The position numbers were made by a program, and so were the translations under genes. From the NCBI GenBank assembly GCA_030430025.1, contig JAUIGR010000020.1, positions 1 through 44,168 on the forward strand: a stretch of 44,168 nucleotides of DNA, written 5' to 3'. Below are positions 23,054 to 32,924 of this stretch, piece after piece (the first letter of the stretch is position 1; each line of letters starts with the position of its first letter). The stretch is from Gammaproteobacteria bacterium (lineage in GTDB: Bacteria; Pseudomonadota; Gammaproteobacteria; Xanthomonadales; Marinicellaceae). The notes under the pieces were generated by a model that did not search any database, had not been told where the DNA came from, and saw only the letters and a list, made by a program, of their open reading frames with translations.

Positions 23054-26000
23054 GTGGAAAAGCATAAATATCATTGGAGTTTTAGACTTTGGGTCAAACT
23101 TCGTGGAACACTGGCTGTGATGGCGGTGCTAGCGGGTTTATTGGTGGGTATATTCAGCTTGATACTGCCATTTGATCAGCTTTACAAGGATCGGTTAATA
23201 TCTTTTTTAGAAGAGCAATGGAGAGTCTCTGTTGCTGTCCAAGAGGTAGAGGGTTCTTGGCGTGGCTATGGACCTCATTTTCAGCTGAATAATTTGACAC
23301 TCAGTGGTAAACAAGACATCCATATTGCTGAAACGACATTGGCTATTAATGTCTATGAATACTTGATTCCAGGAGGTAAAACTGGCATTGACTTAAAAAT
23401 CAGTCAAGCCGATTTGGCGATGATACATTCCGAAGATGGGCCAAATTTTACCGTTAATAATGAGCAAGATGGGCAATCTTTCACTGAAACTTTGGATAAG
23501 ATTCTCACCTCAGGTGCATTAGAAGTGAGTGCCCTGCAAGTCAATGTTATGAATGATCAAGGTCTTCTATTATTAGAAGGCCTTAAAGCAGGTTTTTTAT
23601 TGGAACAGGATGATAATAACCGAGCTATGTCCTTAACCATCGGTCATGAAGATGCTTTTCTACAAATCAACGGTTTGGGAGGAAAACAAGATTTATTAAG
23701 TAAAAATGCCGAGTGGCATATGACCATGCATCAATTTAATTTGGCTGAGTTTAATGAGCTTCAAGAAGTGGTGACACTGCCATCGACTATTCTCAATGGC
23801 CAAATATGGATTCATACAGATGATGGTGTTATCAATAAGGCAAGTGGATCGATACAATGGGAAATGTTGGGGATGAGTGGGATAGTTCACTGGCAACATC
23901 AAGGTGACAATCAGAACTGGTCTAGTTGGCTTAAATTGGATAATCTAACATCCGTTGAGACATCATACCCTGATGTCAATGGAATGCTTCAAAGGTCTGG
24001 AGAAAGCATCTATTTTGTTGCAGATCAGGTTTCTTTGTCTGCTTTAGCCACTATTCTTGAGGAAAGAACTGGATATTCGTTTGATGCGCAAGGCGAATTA
24101 AAAGAGATCGAGGCAAGGTATGATTTAGAAAAAAAACAGTGGCAAGAAGCCACTGCCGCATTTAACTTAGCTAATTTAGTCATTAATGACATATCAGCCA
24201 GTCAACTATCGGGACAATTAGCCTATTTGGATGATCAATGGCGCTTTTTTTTAGATAGTGCACAAGGTCAACTGACCATACCTTCAGTATTCAGAGGACA
24301 ACTAAAATGGGAGACACTGTTAGCTCAATTGACTGTTTCTCATTCAGTGAACTGGCGTGTTATGTTGAATGATTTTTGGTGTGACTGTGAAAATTTTGAG
24401 GCTGAAGCGCAAATGCAGCTATGGCAACAAGGTGCTGAACAGGCGCCACGTATGCAGCTCCAAGCTCGTGTTCATGATGTGACTGTTGCTGAATTACATC
24501 ATTATTGGCCTTATCGAGTATGGAAGCCCAAAACCATTCAGTGGTTAGATGAGTCATTGCTTTCTGGTCAAGTGCCTATTGGATATTTATTTTATCAAGG
24601 ACAATTAGTAGATGAAGCGTTTAATAATGGTTTGGCATTTTTTAATTCTAGGGCAGAGTTAGAAAATTTAAGTGTTGAATTCCATCCCCAGTGGCCAGTA
24701 GTGAATGACTTGAGTGGCACTGCATACTTTACAGGTAATGGTTTTGAGACCCATGTGGACAGTGCATATTCAAAAGAATTAGATATTTTCTCAACAACGG
24801 TTAATATGCCTTCTTATAAGCAAGGTATGTTAACTGTTGAACTATCTGCACAGTCAGAAGGCAATGAATTGCTGTCTTATTTGAATAAAACGCCAATTAT
24901 TCGAACCATACCTCTAGATGATAAATTGACTCTGTCAGGAAAACAAAAAATTGATACCGCTATAGATATTTCAGTTAAAGATGAGCATGAATTAAGGCCA
25001 TATGGTCAGATTTGGTTCGAAGACGCTGGATTGGAAACAGTGCATTTATCGTTGTCTAAAATGAATGGCAATGTTGCTTTAGATGGTTATGAATTGAAAA
25101 TTAAAAAACTATCAGCTGAGTTGATCGGTCAAGGAGTCAGTCTGGATGGTACTGTGAAAATGAAAACAGACCATGGTTTGTCCATTGATATTGGTGTTAA
25201 TGGAGACCTTGAGGTATCTGATATATTATTTGATCAAGGGTTACACTTACCTATATCAGGTGAGTCACATTGGAATATTGGCATTAAATCAGAGCAGCAA
25301 CAATTGTTAATGTCATTACATTCTGATTTAAAAGGTACTGAGATAGGGCTACCAGCGCCTTTAAATAAAAGTCATGCATCGGTACAACCCTTTTCATTAA
25401 ATTGTTATGTTCCATGTAGGGAATCTGACATTCATATGAAATATAGTGATGAGATTGATGTCAAATTGACTGCTACTGACTCGGGTTGGGCTATTAAGTC
25501 CTTGATTTTTGGTGAAGTTGTCAATGAGTCTTCGAAACATTCTGTGCTGGGAGGGCAAATTACCCAGTTGGATATAGACAATTGGCTCAAATGGGTTAAA
25601 AAATGGAGTCTTGAAAGCAGCGACTTGAATGAGTGGCAGTTACCTGCATCTTCATTTGAACTAGAGGTCACAGATATGCTGTTTTTGGCAAGACATTTTA
25701 AAGAGGTTAAACTCGCTGTTGAACGTTTAGAAGATAAATATCATGTGGTTATTGACAATAGCGATATGAAAGGTATGTTAGAGGTGGCTGATAATTTAGC
25801 AACTAAAGGAGTGGTTGCTGATTTTGAATATTTACATTGGAAAGAAGCTGATATAGAGGATATAAGCACAGTAACTGATGATGTTGAGCAGATGCCAGAT
25901 CTTCATGTATATGCTCAACAATTCAGTTATTTAGATATTCCGTTAGGTAGTTTGCGATTGGAGCTAAGGAATGTTATAGATGGAAGTCAGGTTGAACAAA

Positions 26001-26707
26001 TGTCATTGACCTCGGATACCAGTAATATACAAGTGACAGGCCATTGGCGAGCGCCTGAGGTAGGTGATACTGGTTTAGGTGTGTCCAATTTTAATGTCGT
26101 TATGACTTCAGAAAAGTTTGCAGAGTTTTTGGAAGGTATGTCTTTTGATGCGCCGATAAGTAACACCCAAACTTTAATAGAGCTTAATGCGCAGTGGCCT
26201 GGCACACCCAGTATGTTTGATTTAAAAAATATTTCAGGCACATTAGATCTCACTATGGGAGAAGGGGAGGTTTTAGATACCAAACCAGGATTTGGTAGGG
26301 TTTTGGGTTTGTTCAGTCTAACCGATTTACCCAGACGATTGATGTTGGATTTTAAAGATGTCATTGCTGAAGACTTACACTTTAAATCGATGGAAGGACA
26401 CTTTAATATTGCCGATGGTTTTGCCACTACGGATGATTTTACAATCAATGCTTCATCGGTAAAAATAATGGTTCGAGGAGAAACAAATTTTGCTCAAAAA
26501 ACATATAATCAGACCATTACGGTGGAGCCGCAAGTAGGAAAAACATTGCCAACTATTGGCGCCATAGCCGGTGGTGCTGTAGGTGCAGCAGCAGGATTTT
26601 TCCTACAAGGTATCTTTAATAAACAGTTAAAGTCTTCTAATAGAATTATGTACCATGTGACAGGAACATGGGACCAGCCAATTATTGAATTATTGAATGA
26701 TGAGTAA
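23054..26707 (+). CDS. yhdP: YhdP-family AsmA-like phospholipid transport protein
   Basis: A very large envelope protein: an N-terminal inner-membrane helix (about residues 17-38) followed by a long beta-rich periplasmic part and an AsmA-like C-terminal region (around 1060-1217), as in E. coli YhdP. In E. coli YhdP, with TamB and YdbH, moves phospholipids from the inner to the outer membrane. The 1217 aa length fits. The start is a GTG at 23054, which overlaps the stop of an 18-codon upstream ORF (TAGTG). It follows rng by 85 bases. Its last 11 bases overlap the start of a PqiA-like gene, so those two are translationally coupled, an arrangement not present in E. coli. Confidence 0.9.
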   Translation: MEKHKYHWSFRLWVKLRGTLAVMAVLAGLLVGIFSLILPFDQLYKDRLISFLEEQWRVSVAVQEVEGSWRGYGPHFQLNNLTLSGKQDIHIAETTLAINVYEYLIPGGKTGIDLKISQADLAMIHSEDGPNFTVNNEQDGQSFTETLDKILTSGALEVSALQVNVMNDQGLLLLEGLKAGFLLEQDDNNRAMSLTIGHEDAFLQINGLGGKQDLLSKNAEWHMTMHQFNLAEFNELQEVVTLPSTILNGQIWIHTDDGVINKASGSIQWEMLGMSGIVHWQHQGDNQNWSSWLKLDNLTSVETSYPDVNGMLQRSGESIYFVADQVSLSALATILEERTGYSFDAQGELKEIEARYDLEKKQWQEATAAFNLANLVINDISASQLSGQLAYLDDQWRFFLDSAQGQLTIPSVFRGQLKWETLLAQLTVSHSVNWRVMLNDFWCDCENFEAEAQMQLWQQGAEQAPRMQLQARVHDVTVAELHHYWPYRVWKPKTIQWLDESLLSGQVPIGYLFYQGQLVDEAFNNGLAFFNSRAELENLSVEFHPQWPVVNDLSGTAYFTGNGFETHVDSAYSKELDIFSTTVNMPSYKQGMLTVELSAQSEGNELLSYLNKTPIIRTIPLDDKLTLSGKQKIDTAIDISVKDEHELRPYGQIWFEDAGLETVHLSLSKMNGNVALDGYELKIKKLSAELIGQGVSLDGTVKMKTDHGLSIDIGVNGDLEVSDILFDQGLHLPISGESHWNIGIKSEQQQLLMSLHSDLKGTEIGLPAPLNKSHASVQPFSLNCYVPCRESDIHMKYSDEIDVKLTATDSGWAIKSLIFGEVVNESSKHSVLGGQITQLDIDNWLKWVKKWSLESSDLNEWQLPASSFELEVTDMLFLARHFKEVKLAVERLEDKYHVVIDNSDMKGMLEVADNLATKGVVADFEYLHWKEADIEDISTVTDDVEQMPDLHVYAQQFSYLDIPLGSLRLELRNVIDGSQVEQMSLTSDTSNIQVTGHWRAPEVGDTGLGVSNFNVVMTSEKFAEFLEGMSFDAPISNTQTLIELNAQWPGTPSMFDLKNISGTLDLTMGEGEVLDTKPGFGRVLGLFSLTDLPRRLMLDFKDVIAEDLHFKSMEGHFNIADGFATTDDFTINASSVKIMVRGETNFAQKTYNQTITVEPQVGKTLPTIGAIAGGAVGAAAGFFLQGIFNKQLKSSNRIMYHVTGTWDQPIIELLNDE

Positions 26708-27533
26708 AACATTTGGACACATTTTATATATGCTTGTCTGTGCCATTTTTTGTGTTTACTTGGCTTATCAGGCTTGGGGTTATTCTATGGCTTATGAGTA
26801 TCAGATTAGTGAGTTATCAGCACAATTAGATGCCAGCAGTAACGCTAAGAGTAAGGGTAAAAAGATATTGGAAGCGATTACTTTTAGTTGGTATGAAGGC
26901 TATACCGAAGAACTTGAACGATTGGAGGAAAGTAAACAGCGAGCTGAACATTTAGATAAATTGGCCAATAAACATACTAAATTGTTTATTGCTTGTTTGA
27001 TATTGATGTTGCTTTTACATGGTTTCCTTCGGTCAATTTGGTCATTAGCGGCATTGTTAATTGCGATAACCACCGCGTTAATTACTGGATGGTTTGCTCC
27101 TATTCTGGCAATTATAGCTTATCAAGATGTACCCGTATTGGGTCAAACGGTGTTCCAGTTTGAGTCGAAAAGTATTGTTTCTGCTTTAGCAAAAATGTAT
27201 CAGAGTGGACAAATAGCGATTGCTACAGTGATTTTCTTATTTACCATATTGGTACCAGTATTAAAAACTTTTTTAAAAACCATGATATTGGTCAGTAATA
27301 ATCTTCATTTTTCGAAAAAAACCATTAGGGTTCTCAAGGCCGTCGGTAAATGGTCAATGCTGGATGTGTTTGTGATTGCGATACTGGTCACTTATTTTTC
27401 GACTAAGTCTGGTGGTGCAACTGATGCCACATTACAAATTGGCGTTTATTTTTTTACCGCTTATGTCGTTGCTGCGATGATTTTAACAACTTTAATTAAT
27501 GGATTTACCAATGATAAACACAACAGTCTGTGA
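26697..27533 (+). CDS. PqiA-domain inner-membrane protein inserted between yhdP and tldD
   Basis: The 278-aa protein has an N-terminal membrane helix (about residues 8-26), a charged helical stretch (35-92), and then about five hydrophobic segments (around 95-111, 114-140, 172-195, 223-240, 250-270). The block [17 protein letters not shown] and the earlier [10 protein letters not shown] are the signature of a paraquat-inducible protein A domain. Canonical PqiA/LetA has two such domains and partners MCE proteins in lipid transport; this one has a single domain plus a novel N-terminus and no MCE gene nearby. Start candidates ATG 26697 and 26700 both overlap the yhdP end. The end overlaps tldD. 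Placement suggests it works with YhdP, but that is inference. Confidence 0.8.
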   Translation: MMSKTFGHILYMLVCAIFCVYLAYQAWGYSMAYEYQISELSAQLDASSNAKSKGKKILEAITFSWYEGYTEELERLEESKQRAEHLDKLANKHTKLFIACLILMLLLHGFLRSIWSLAALLIAITTALITGWFAPILAIIAYQDVPVLGQTVFQFESKSIVSALAKMYQSGQIAIATVIFLFTILVPVLKTFLKTMILVSNNLHFSKKTIRVLKAVGKWSMLDVFVIAILVTYFSTKSGGATDATLQIGVYFFTAYVVAAMILTTLINGFTNDKHNSL

Positions 27534-28953
27534 TTATTTTCTTGACTCTAACGGCTTGGCCGTTTCTGACTTAGAAAATTTATTATCTCAAGCCATGAGA
27601 ACAGGAGGAGATTTTGCTGATCTGTATTTTCAATCAATACGCTTAGAGTCTTGGGTATTGGAAAATCAACAAGTTAAATCAGGAAGTCATACTATTGATC
27701 AAGGTGTTGGTGTCAGAGTTAATCAAGCAGAAAAAACTGGATTTGCTTATACAGACTTGCTAAAGGTAAGTGCTATGAATTCAGCAGTAGCTACTGCCAG
27801 GAGTATTGCTCGCAATCACACCAACATTAACAAAGGTGTGAATTTAAAAAAAGATTCTAGAACAGGGTTGTATACGTCAGAGGATGTTTTGGTGAATACC
27901 GAAAATCAAGCCATCATCGAGTTGTTGAATGGCATGGATGTACAAGCAAGAGCCATTGATCATCGAATTAAAAAAGTAGTTTGCTCTTTGGTTACATCCC
28001 AAGAAAAAATTATGGTGGCTGCAACTGATGGCACTTTTGCAACAGATATTAGACCGATGGTAAAACTCAGTTTGCAGGTTATTGCTGTTGACAATAAGGG
28101 ACGTATGGAAGTGGGTTTTGCTGGTGGTGGTGGTCGTATATTATTATCACGGCTATTTGAAGCCGGTTTAGCTGAAAAATTTGTTGTTCAGGCAGTGCAA
28201 TCTGCTTTGGTTAATTTAGAAGCAGTTGAAGCTCCTGCCGGGGAAATGCCTGTGGTATTGGCTTCAGGCTGGCCTGGTGTTTTGCTTCATGAAGCTGTCG
28301 GTCATGGTTTGGAAGGAGATTTCAACCGCAAGGGTTCATCAGCGTTTTCAGGACGGGTAGGGGAACAGGTAACATCATCATTGTGCACAATAGTTGACAG
28401 TGGTCTCCTACCGGATAGACGGGGTTCTTTGACTATTGATGATGAGGGAACACCATCTCAGGAAAATGTCTTAATTGAAAATGGTATTTTGAAAGGATAC
28501 ATGCAAGATAAATTGAATGCACGTTTAATGGGAGTGGCTCCTACAGGCAATGGCCGGAGAGAATCATTTGCCCATTTGCCAATGCCAAGAATGACCAACA
28601 CGTATATGCTAGCAGGTGATTATACATCAGAGGAAATTATTGCTTCAGTTGATAAAGGATTGTACGCGGTCAATTTTTCTGGTGGCCAAGTAGATATTAC
28701 AAACGGAAAATTTGTGTTTTCAGCATCAGAAGCTTATCTCATTGAAAACGGCAAAATAACTCAACCAGTGAAAGGAGCAACATTAATTGGAGATGGGCCA
28801 ACGGCCATGCAACATGTTTCGATGGTGGGTGATGATTTGGCGTTCGATCAAGGGTTAGGCGTTTGTGGTAAGGATGGTCAGAGCATTCCTGTTGGTATCG
28901 GTCAGCCTAGTTTGAAAATCGATAAATTAACGGTTGGTGGTACACAAATTTGA
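27511..28953 (+). CDS. tldD: Metalloprotease TldD
   Basis: Zinc-dependent peptidase that, with its partner TldE/PmbA, trims leader peptides (for example microcin B17) and degrades unfolded short peptides. The HExxxH motif is visible as [11 protein letters not shown] with H260, E261 and H265, followed by [12 protein letters not shown]. The glycine-rich C-terminal block [21 protein letters not shown] is typical. ATG 27511 gives 480 aa, the E. coli length; an ATG four codons earlier (27499) is possible. It overlaps the PqiA-like gene by 23 bases. The partner gene pmbA is not within the window, as is usual. A dispersed repeat and the convergent uvrC follow. Confidence 0.95.
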   Translation: MINTTVCDYFLDSNGLAVSDLENLLSQAMRTGGDFADLYFQSIRLESWVLENQQVKSGSHTIDQGVGVRVNQAEKTGFAYTDLLKVSAMNSAVATARSIARNHTNINKGVNLKKDSRTGLYTSEDVLVNTENQAIIELLNGMDVQARAIDHRIKKVVCSLVTSQEKIMVAATDGTFATDIRPMVKLSLQVIAVDNKGRMEVGFAGGGGRILLSRLFEAGLAEKFVVQAVQSALVNLEAVEAPAGEMPVVLASGWPGVLLHEAVGHGLEGDFNRKGSSAFSGRVGEQVTSSLCTIVDSGLLPDRRGSLTIDDEGTPSQENVLIENGILKGYMQDKLNARLMGVAPTGNGRRESFAHLPMPRMTNTYMLAGDYTSEEIIASVDKGLYAVNFSGGQVDITNGKFVFSASEAYLIENGKITQPVKGATLIGDGPTAMQHVSMVGDDLAFDQGLGVCGKDGQSIPVGIGQPSLKIDKLTVGGTQI

Positions 28954-29078
28954 GTATTGTCAGAAAAACATGTTGATATCCTTGCTGTATCATTCCAGGA
29001 GCTCTTGGTGGTAAATATGAAACTGATGATTTGAAGTTTTTTAATGTAAAAATATTAGGTATCAGTTGTAGATATAAC

Positions 29079-29126
29079 TAGTCAATCCTGAAAAAGTCCA
29101 TCCTGGTCTTTTCCTGCATCGGTCAA
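29079..29126 (+). repeat. Dispersed ~48-bp intergenic repeat, copy B
   Basis: It starts TAGTCAATCCTGAAAAAG and continues with TCCATCCTGGTCTTTT and TCGGTCAA, matching copy A at 7866 over its length with one gap. Its first 17 bases recur at 44087. It lies between the convergent genes tldD and uvrC. The rest of this 221-bp gap (28954-29078, 29127-29174) has no recognisable content. Confidence 0.55.
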
Positions 29127-29174
29127 AAAAACATTTAAGTGTAAAGAATCAGAGGAAACAATTATATACTTCAG

Positions 29175-30998
29175 TCAGTCCTGAGGCGGATGGAAAAAGT
29201 TATAAACTTGTTTGGCGACTTTGTCACTGATACCTTTAATGGTTTTGATATCATCCCAGCTTGCTTTTTGTAAACCTTGTAAGCCACCGAAATGTTTAAG
29301 TAACGTGTTTCTCCTTGTTTTTCCAATACCGGGGATTTCTTCTAAAGTAGAATTCTGTCTGGCTTTTTTAAATGCTTTACGTTGTGAGTTAATGGCATGA
29401 TTATGTGCTTCATTTCGAATGTGTTGGACCATCAGTGACAGCAGTCCATGTTTTTCAGGTTTAAGAAATTGTTGCGTTTTCGCTAAATATAATCTTTCTT
29501 CACCTGCTGTTCGTTCATCATCTTTAGTGACTCCAATTACCGATATGCAGTCTATCTGATGCTCTTTCAGTACGTTGATGGTTTGATTGACCTGACCTTT
29601 GCCACCATCAATCAGCCAAACATCAGGATAGCCTAGTTGGTGCTTTGTAATTGAGCGTAAACGCTTTTCTATTACTTGTCGCATGGCAGCGTAGTCATCA
29701 CCACCAGTAATGCTGTCAATGATGTATTGACGATAGGCTGTTTTTTTAGCACCATTTTGATCAAAAACGACACAAGAAGCTCGTGTATGTTCTCCCATTT
29801 GGTGACTGATATCAAAACATTCAACACGTTCGGGCGGCTGTTTAAAGTCGAGTTCATCAATCCACAAAGCCCATTTCTTTTGCCAGCTAGCATATTTACT
29901 GCTTTTAACTCGCAGTGCATTCAAATTGTTTTCTTTAGCCAGATTAAGTAATTTCTTCTTATCTCCTCTGGGCTGTGTAATGAAAGTAATTTTTTTATTT
30001 TGATGTTCACTTAAGGCAGATATCAATTGGTCTTTGTCACATGGGGCTACATTCGAAATGATTTGTTCAGAGAGTGTTTGTTGATCTCCATAAATGCTCA
30101 AGAATGCTGAAGCAAATTCTGTCAATGGAGTGTCTTTAGGCGTTTTTGGAGTGTGATTCCTGAATCCGAGCAATTGACCATTCCTCACGATTCCGACAGT
30201 GGCCATATATAATCCTGATTCTTTATTGAAATACATGATTTCTGCATTAAACTGAGGGTCTGATTCAACCACTTGTTGTGACTGAATAAATCGAATGGCT
30301 TTTATTTGATCACGAATTTCAGCCGCTTGTTCGAAAGACTGCTGATTTGAAGCCTGTTCCATTTGATCGATTAATGTGTTGACAACTTGTTCTGACTCTC
30401 CATTAATAAAATCAAAAGTATATTTTAACTGTTTTTGATAGTCTTTGTGGCTGACTAGGCCTACACATGGCGCACTGCAACGATTAATTTGGTATTGCAA
30501 ACAAGGTCTAGAACGATTTGAGTAGGTGGTATTGTTGCATTGCCTGACTTTAAAGGTTTTTTGTAAAAAATGTAGGGTTTGACGTACAGAAGCAGCAGAG
30601 GGGTAGGGACCAAAATATTGACCGGACTTGTTTTTTTTTCCTCTTTTAAATTCTATCCTTGGAAATTCATCTTTACCGACGGAAGCATAAATATAAGGAT
30701 AAGATTTATCATCTTTGAGTAGCACATTGTAGCGTGGTTTATGTTTTTTAATCAGTTGATTTTCTAGTATCAAAGCCTCTGATTCTGATCGTGTAACGTG
30801 ATACTGTATGCTTGAGATGGACCTTACTAGTCGCATCGTTTTGTTGTCTTTTGCCTTACCATTAAAATAGCTTGCTACTCTTTTCTTTAATGAACGCGCT
30901 TTACCTACATAAATGACTTGATCAGTGTGATCAAACATTTGATAAACACCAGGTGTGTGCGGAAGGTGTTTTATATATGTTTTATAATCAAAAGTCAT
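29175..30998 (-). CDS. uvrC: Excinuclease ABC subunit UvrC
   Basis: Makes the dual incisions of nucleotide excision repair after recruitment by UvrB. The domain order is complete: GIY-YIG endonuclease (PGVYQMF...VIYVGKARSLKKRV, residues 17-44), the cysteine-containing region CSAPCVG (about 173-179), a UVR motif around residues 200-235, an RNase H-like 5' nuclease domain, and tandem helix-hairpin-helix elements at the C-terminus (EEIPGIGKTRRNTLLKHFGG). The 607-aa size is normal. It overlaps kdkA by 4 bases (ATGA) and is the downstream gene of that pair. There is no uvrY/gacA upstream as in E. coli. Confidence 0.96.
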   Translation of the reverse strand: MTFDYKTYIKHLPHTPGVYQMFDHTDQVIYVGKARSLKKRVASYFNGKAKDNKTMRLVRSISSIQYHVTRSESEALILENQLIKKHKPRYNVLLKDDKSYPYIYASVGKDEFPRIEFKRGKKNKSGQYFGPYPSAASVRQTLHFLQKTFKVRQCNNTTYSNRSRPCLQYQINRCSAPCVGLVSHKDYQKQLKYTFDFINGESEQVVNTLIDQMEQASNQQSFEQAAEIRDQIKAIRFIQSQQVVESDPQFNAEIMYFNKESGLYMATVGIVRNGQLLGFRNHTPKTPKDTPLTEFASAFLSIYGDQQTLSEQIISNVAPCDKDQLISALSEHQNKKITFITQPRGDKKKLLNLAKENNLNALRVKSSKYASWQKKWALWIDELDFKQPPERVECFDISHQMGEHTRASCVVFDQNGAKKTAYRQYIIDSITGGDDYAAMRQVIEKRLRSITKHQLGYPDVWLIDGGKGQVNQTINVLKEHQIDCISVIGVTKDDERTAGEERLYLAKTQQFLKPEKHGLLSLMVQHIRNEAHNHAINSQRKAFKKARQNSTLEEIPGIGKTRRNTLLKHFGGLQGLQKASWDDIKTIKGISDKVAKQVYNFFHPPQD

Positions 30999-31711
30999 GA
31001 CAGTTCTTCTTGCCAGGTGTTAACCAGAGCCTGCCATAATTTTGACCAATCATCTTTGCATGTTTTTTGACTGACCTTTTCGATTGAGCGTTTTAACCTA
31101 TTGATGTTTTTCTTTTGCCATTTTATATGAGGAGCTTTGATGGTACTGTTGTCAAAATCAATCAAATTGATTTGATCATCAGATAAAAGAATGTTATGGG
31201 CGTTTAAATCTGAATGATCAATGCCATGTTGATGAAATTGCGCTATGGTGTGGCCAATTTGCTCCCATTGCCGAATATTTTGTTTTGACTCCAATAATGA
31301 CTGCGCCCAAGTGCTTTTGTGTGGTATTTGTTCCATGATCAGATCATTACTGTAATATAACCCTTTTTTGATTACACGGGCAGCAATGGGCTTAGGAGCT
31401 GGTAAGCCCCATGACTGTATTTTATCAAGTAATTGAAACTCCCTGAATGCTCGGCATTGGTTTAGGCCTGTCCATAAATATAAATCCTTGCTGACTTTTG
31501 CATATAGGCCACCGCGAAAATAATGTCGCAATACCCATTTACCCCATTCTGTTTTTATTACCCAAGCAGAACCTCTTCCTGAGTTGGATCCCAATAAGCG
31601 TCCTTGATTGAGCCAATATGATTGTTCAAACCAGTCAGTTTCTATAACCTCATTATATGAAGGATTACAAAGTAGCCATTGTTCATTGTATTTGAAGGGT
31701 TTCGAATTCAC
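30995..31711 (-). CDS. kdkA: 3-deoxy-D-manno-octulosonic acid kinase
   Basis: Phosphorylates Kdo at position 4 in lipid A-Kdo on the inner leaflet, replacing the second Kdo in species such as Haemophilus and Vibrio. The 238-aa protein has a kinase-like fold with the catalytic loop HSDLNAHNILL and the metal-binding LIDFDNS; the segment RGSAWVIKTEWGKWVLRHYFRGGLYAK (split) is typical of KdkA. The gene overlaps uvrC by 4 bases. A GT9 glycosyltransferase runs divergently 49 bases away, consistent with shared LPS-core duty. It could in principle be another LPS-core kinase such as WaaP, but size and the RHYFRGG block favour KdkA. Confidence 0.88.
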   Translation of the reverse strand: MNSKPFKYNEQWLLCNPSYNEVIETDWFEQSYWLNQGRLLGSNSGRGSAWVIKTEWGKWVLRHYFRGGLYAKVSKDLYLWTGLNQCRAFREFQLLDKIQSWGLPAPKPIAARVIKKGLYYSNDLIMEQIPHKSTWAQSLLESKQNIRQWEQIGHTIAQFHQHGIDHSDLNAHNILLSDDQINLIDFDNSTIKAPHIKWQKKNINRLKRSIEKVSQKTCKDDWSKLWQALVNTWQEELS

Positions 31712-31732
31712 AAACGATGTTCAGATGCTTAA

Positions 31733-31758
31733 AATGGTTCATTTTAAAATAAACCATT
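31733..31758. promoter_or_regulatory. 26-bp near-perfect palindrome between kdkA and the GT9 gene
   Basis: The arms are AATGGTT, one mismatched base, then ATTTT, meeting AAAAT, the mismatched partner, and AACCATT: 12 of 13 pairs match with no loop. It lies 21 bases upstream of the kdkA ATG and ends one base before ATG 31760 of the divergent gene. It could be a dimeric regulator's operator acting on both genes, or an RNA hairpin covering the start of the plus-strand gene. Confidence 0.55.
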
Positions 31759-31759
31759 G

Positions 31760-32923
31760 ATGACGACAAAGCATCTTATTTATCATTTGGAAGACCCTAA
31801 AAGTTTATGTCTGTTTCGATTGAGTGCGATAGGTGATGTGACTCATGTTGTGCCAGTTGTTAAAACCCTGCAACATCGCTTTCCTGATTGTCAGATTACT
31901 TGGGTTGTTGGTGCACTAGAGTACAAGTTACTGGCAGGCTTACCTGGTGTTGAGTTTATTGTATTTAATAAAAGTCAAGGATGGCATGCGATCAAAAAAC
32001 TGAGGAGGGAGTTAAAAGGGCGATATTTTGATATTTTATTACTAATGCAGCTTTCTTTTCGAGCTAATCTACTTTCTCTGTTAATTAAAGCGAAAAGACG
32101 TATTGGTTTTGATAATCAAAGAAGCAAGGAAGGTCACAGGTGGTTTATTAACGAGCAGATTCCTTATAAAAAAGATCTGCATGTACTGGATGGGTTTATG
32201 CAGTTTGCCCATTTATTAGGTTGTAATGAACCTATTATGGATTGGCATATACCTGTTAGTAAACAAGATGATCTACTGGCTAAACGTCTCTTTAATTTGC
32301 AGGCTATGAAAAACAGAGATCAGCCTCATACTGTTCTTGGTGACATGCAACAAAGTAAGAGTGATCTGGTGTCTATGGATGCTAATGGGCAGTTTTCTCA
32401 GGGATATCAGAAAACCGTTATCATTAGTCCGTGTTCAAGTCATCCATTGCGAAATTGGTCTGTGCAACGTTATGCTAGATTATCAGATTATTTAGTGGAA
32501 AGATACTGTGCGCGTGTGTTTTTGTGTGGTAGTCCTTCACTAACAGAAAAGGCTTTCATTGATGAAATAGAATCGCATTGTAAAAATGGTGTTATTAATA
32601 TTGCAGGGCAAGATACATTAAAGCAGTTACTATCAATGATGGGTATGGTTGACTTGGTTATTTCTCCTGATTCTGGACCATTGCATATGGCGGGTAGTGT
32701 CGGAACTCCCGTTATTGGCTTGTTGGCAGCAAGCAATTATCAGCGTTCAGGTTCATACCAATATCCCCATTTAACTGTTGATGCTTACCCTCAGGCCTGT
32801 GAAAAATTTCTTGGTAAATCAGTAAGTGAATTGAAATGGGGCACTAAAGCAGAGTTTCCGGGATCAATGAATTTGATAGCGTTGGATGCAGTCATAAATA
32901 GAGTTGATGAAGTGCTTGGTTAA
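31760..32923 (+). CDS. Glycosyltransferase family 9 (heptosyltransferase-type) protein
   Basis: Likely adds a heptose or related sugar to the LPS inner core at the cytoplasmic face. GT9 features are the N-terminal RLSAIGDVTHVVPVVKTL with its conserved Asp, a substrate stretch SPCSSHPLRNWSVQRYARL, and the donor-binding DSGPLHMAGSVGTPVIGL near the C-terminus. The protein is 387 aa from ATG 31760; a TTG immediately before (31757) is less likely. Between the domains it carries an unusual polar linker (around residues 195-215) absent from short homologues. No Shine-Dalgarno is seen and the palindrome at 31733-31758 directly precedes the start. WaaC, WaaF and WaaQ cannot be told apart by eye. It converges on the lipoprotein gene with one base between stops. 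Confidence 0.85.
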   Translation: MTTKHLIYHLEDPKSLCLFRLSAIGDVTHVVPVVKTLQHRFPDCQITWVVGALEYKLLAGLPGVEFIVFNKSQGWHAIKKLRRELKGRYFDILLLMQLSFRANLLSLLIKAKRRIGFDNQRSKEGHRWFINEQIPYKKDLHVLDGFMQFAHLLGCNEPIMDWHIPVSKQDDLLAKRLFNLQAMKNRDQPHTVLGDMQQSKSDLVSMDANGQFSQGYQKTVIISPCSSHPLRNWSVQRYARLSDYLVERYCARVFLCGSPSLTEKAFIDEIESHCKNGVINIAGQDTLKQLLSMMGMVDLVISPDSGPLHMAGSVGTPVIGLLAASNYQRSGSYQYPHLTVDAYPQACEKFLGKSVSELKWGTKAEFPGSMNLIALDAVINRVDEVLG

Positions 32924-32924
32924 G

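Noticed and set aside
25987-26448. 153-codon minus-strand ORF inside yhdP
   Set aside because: It is antisense to a conserved gene with composition typical of a shadow frame.
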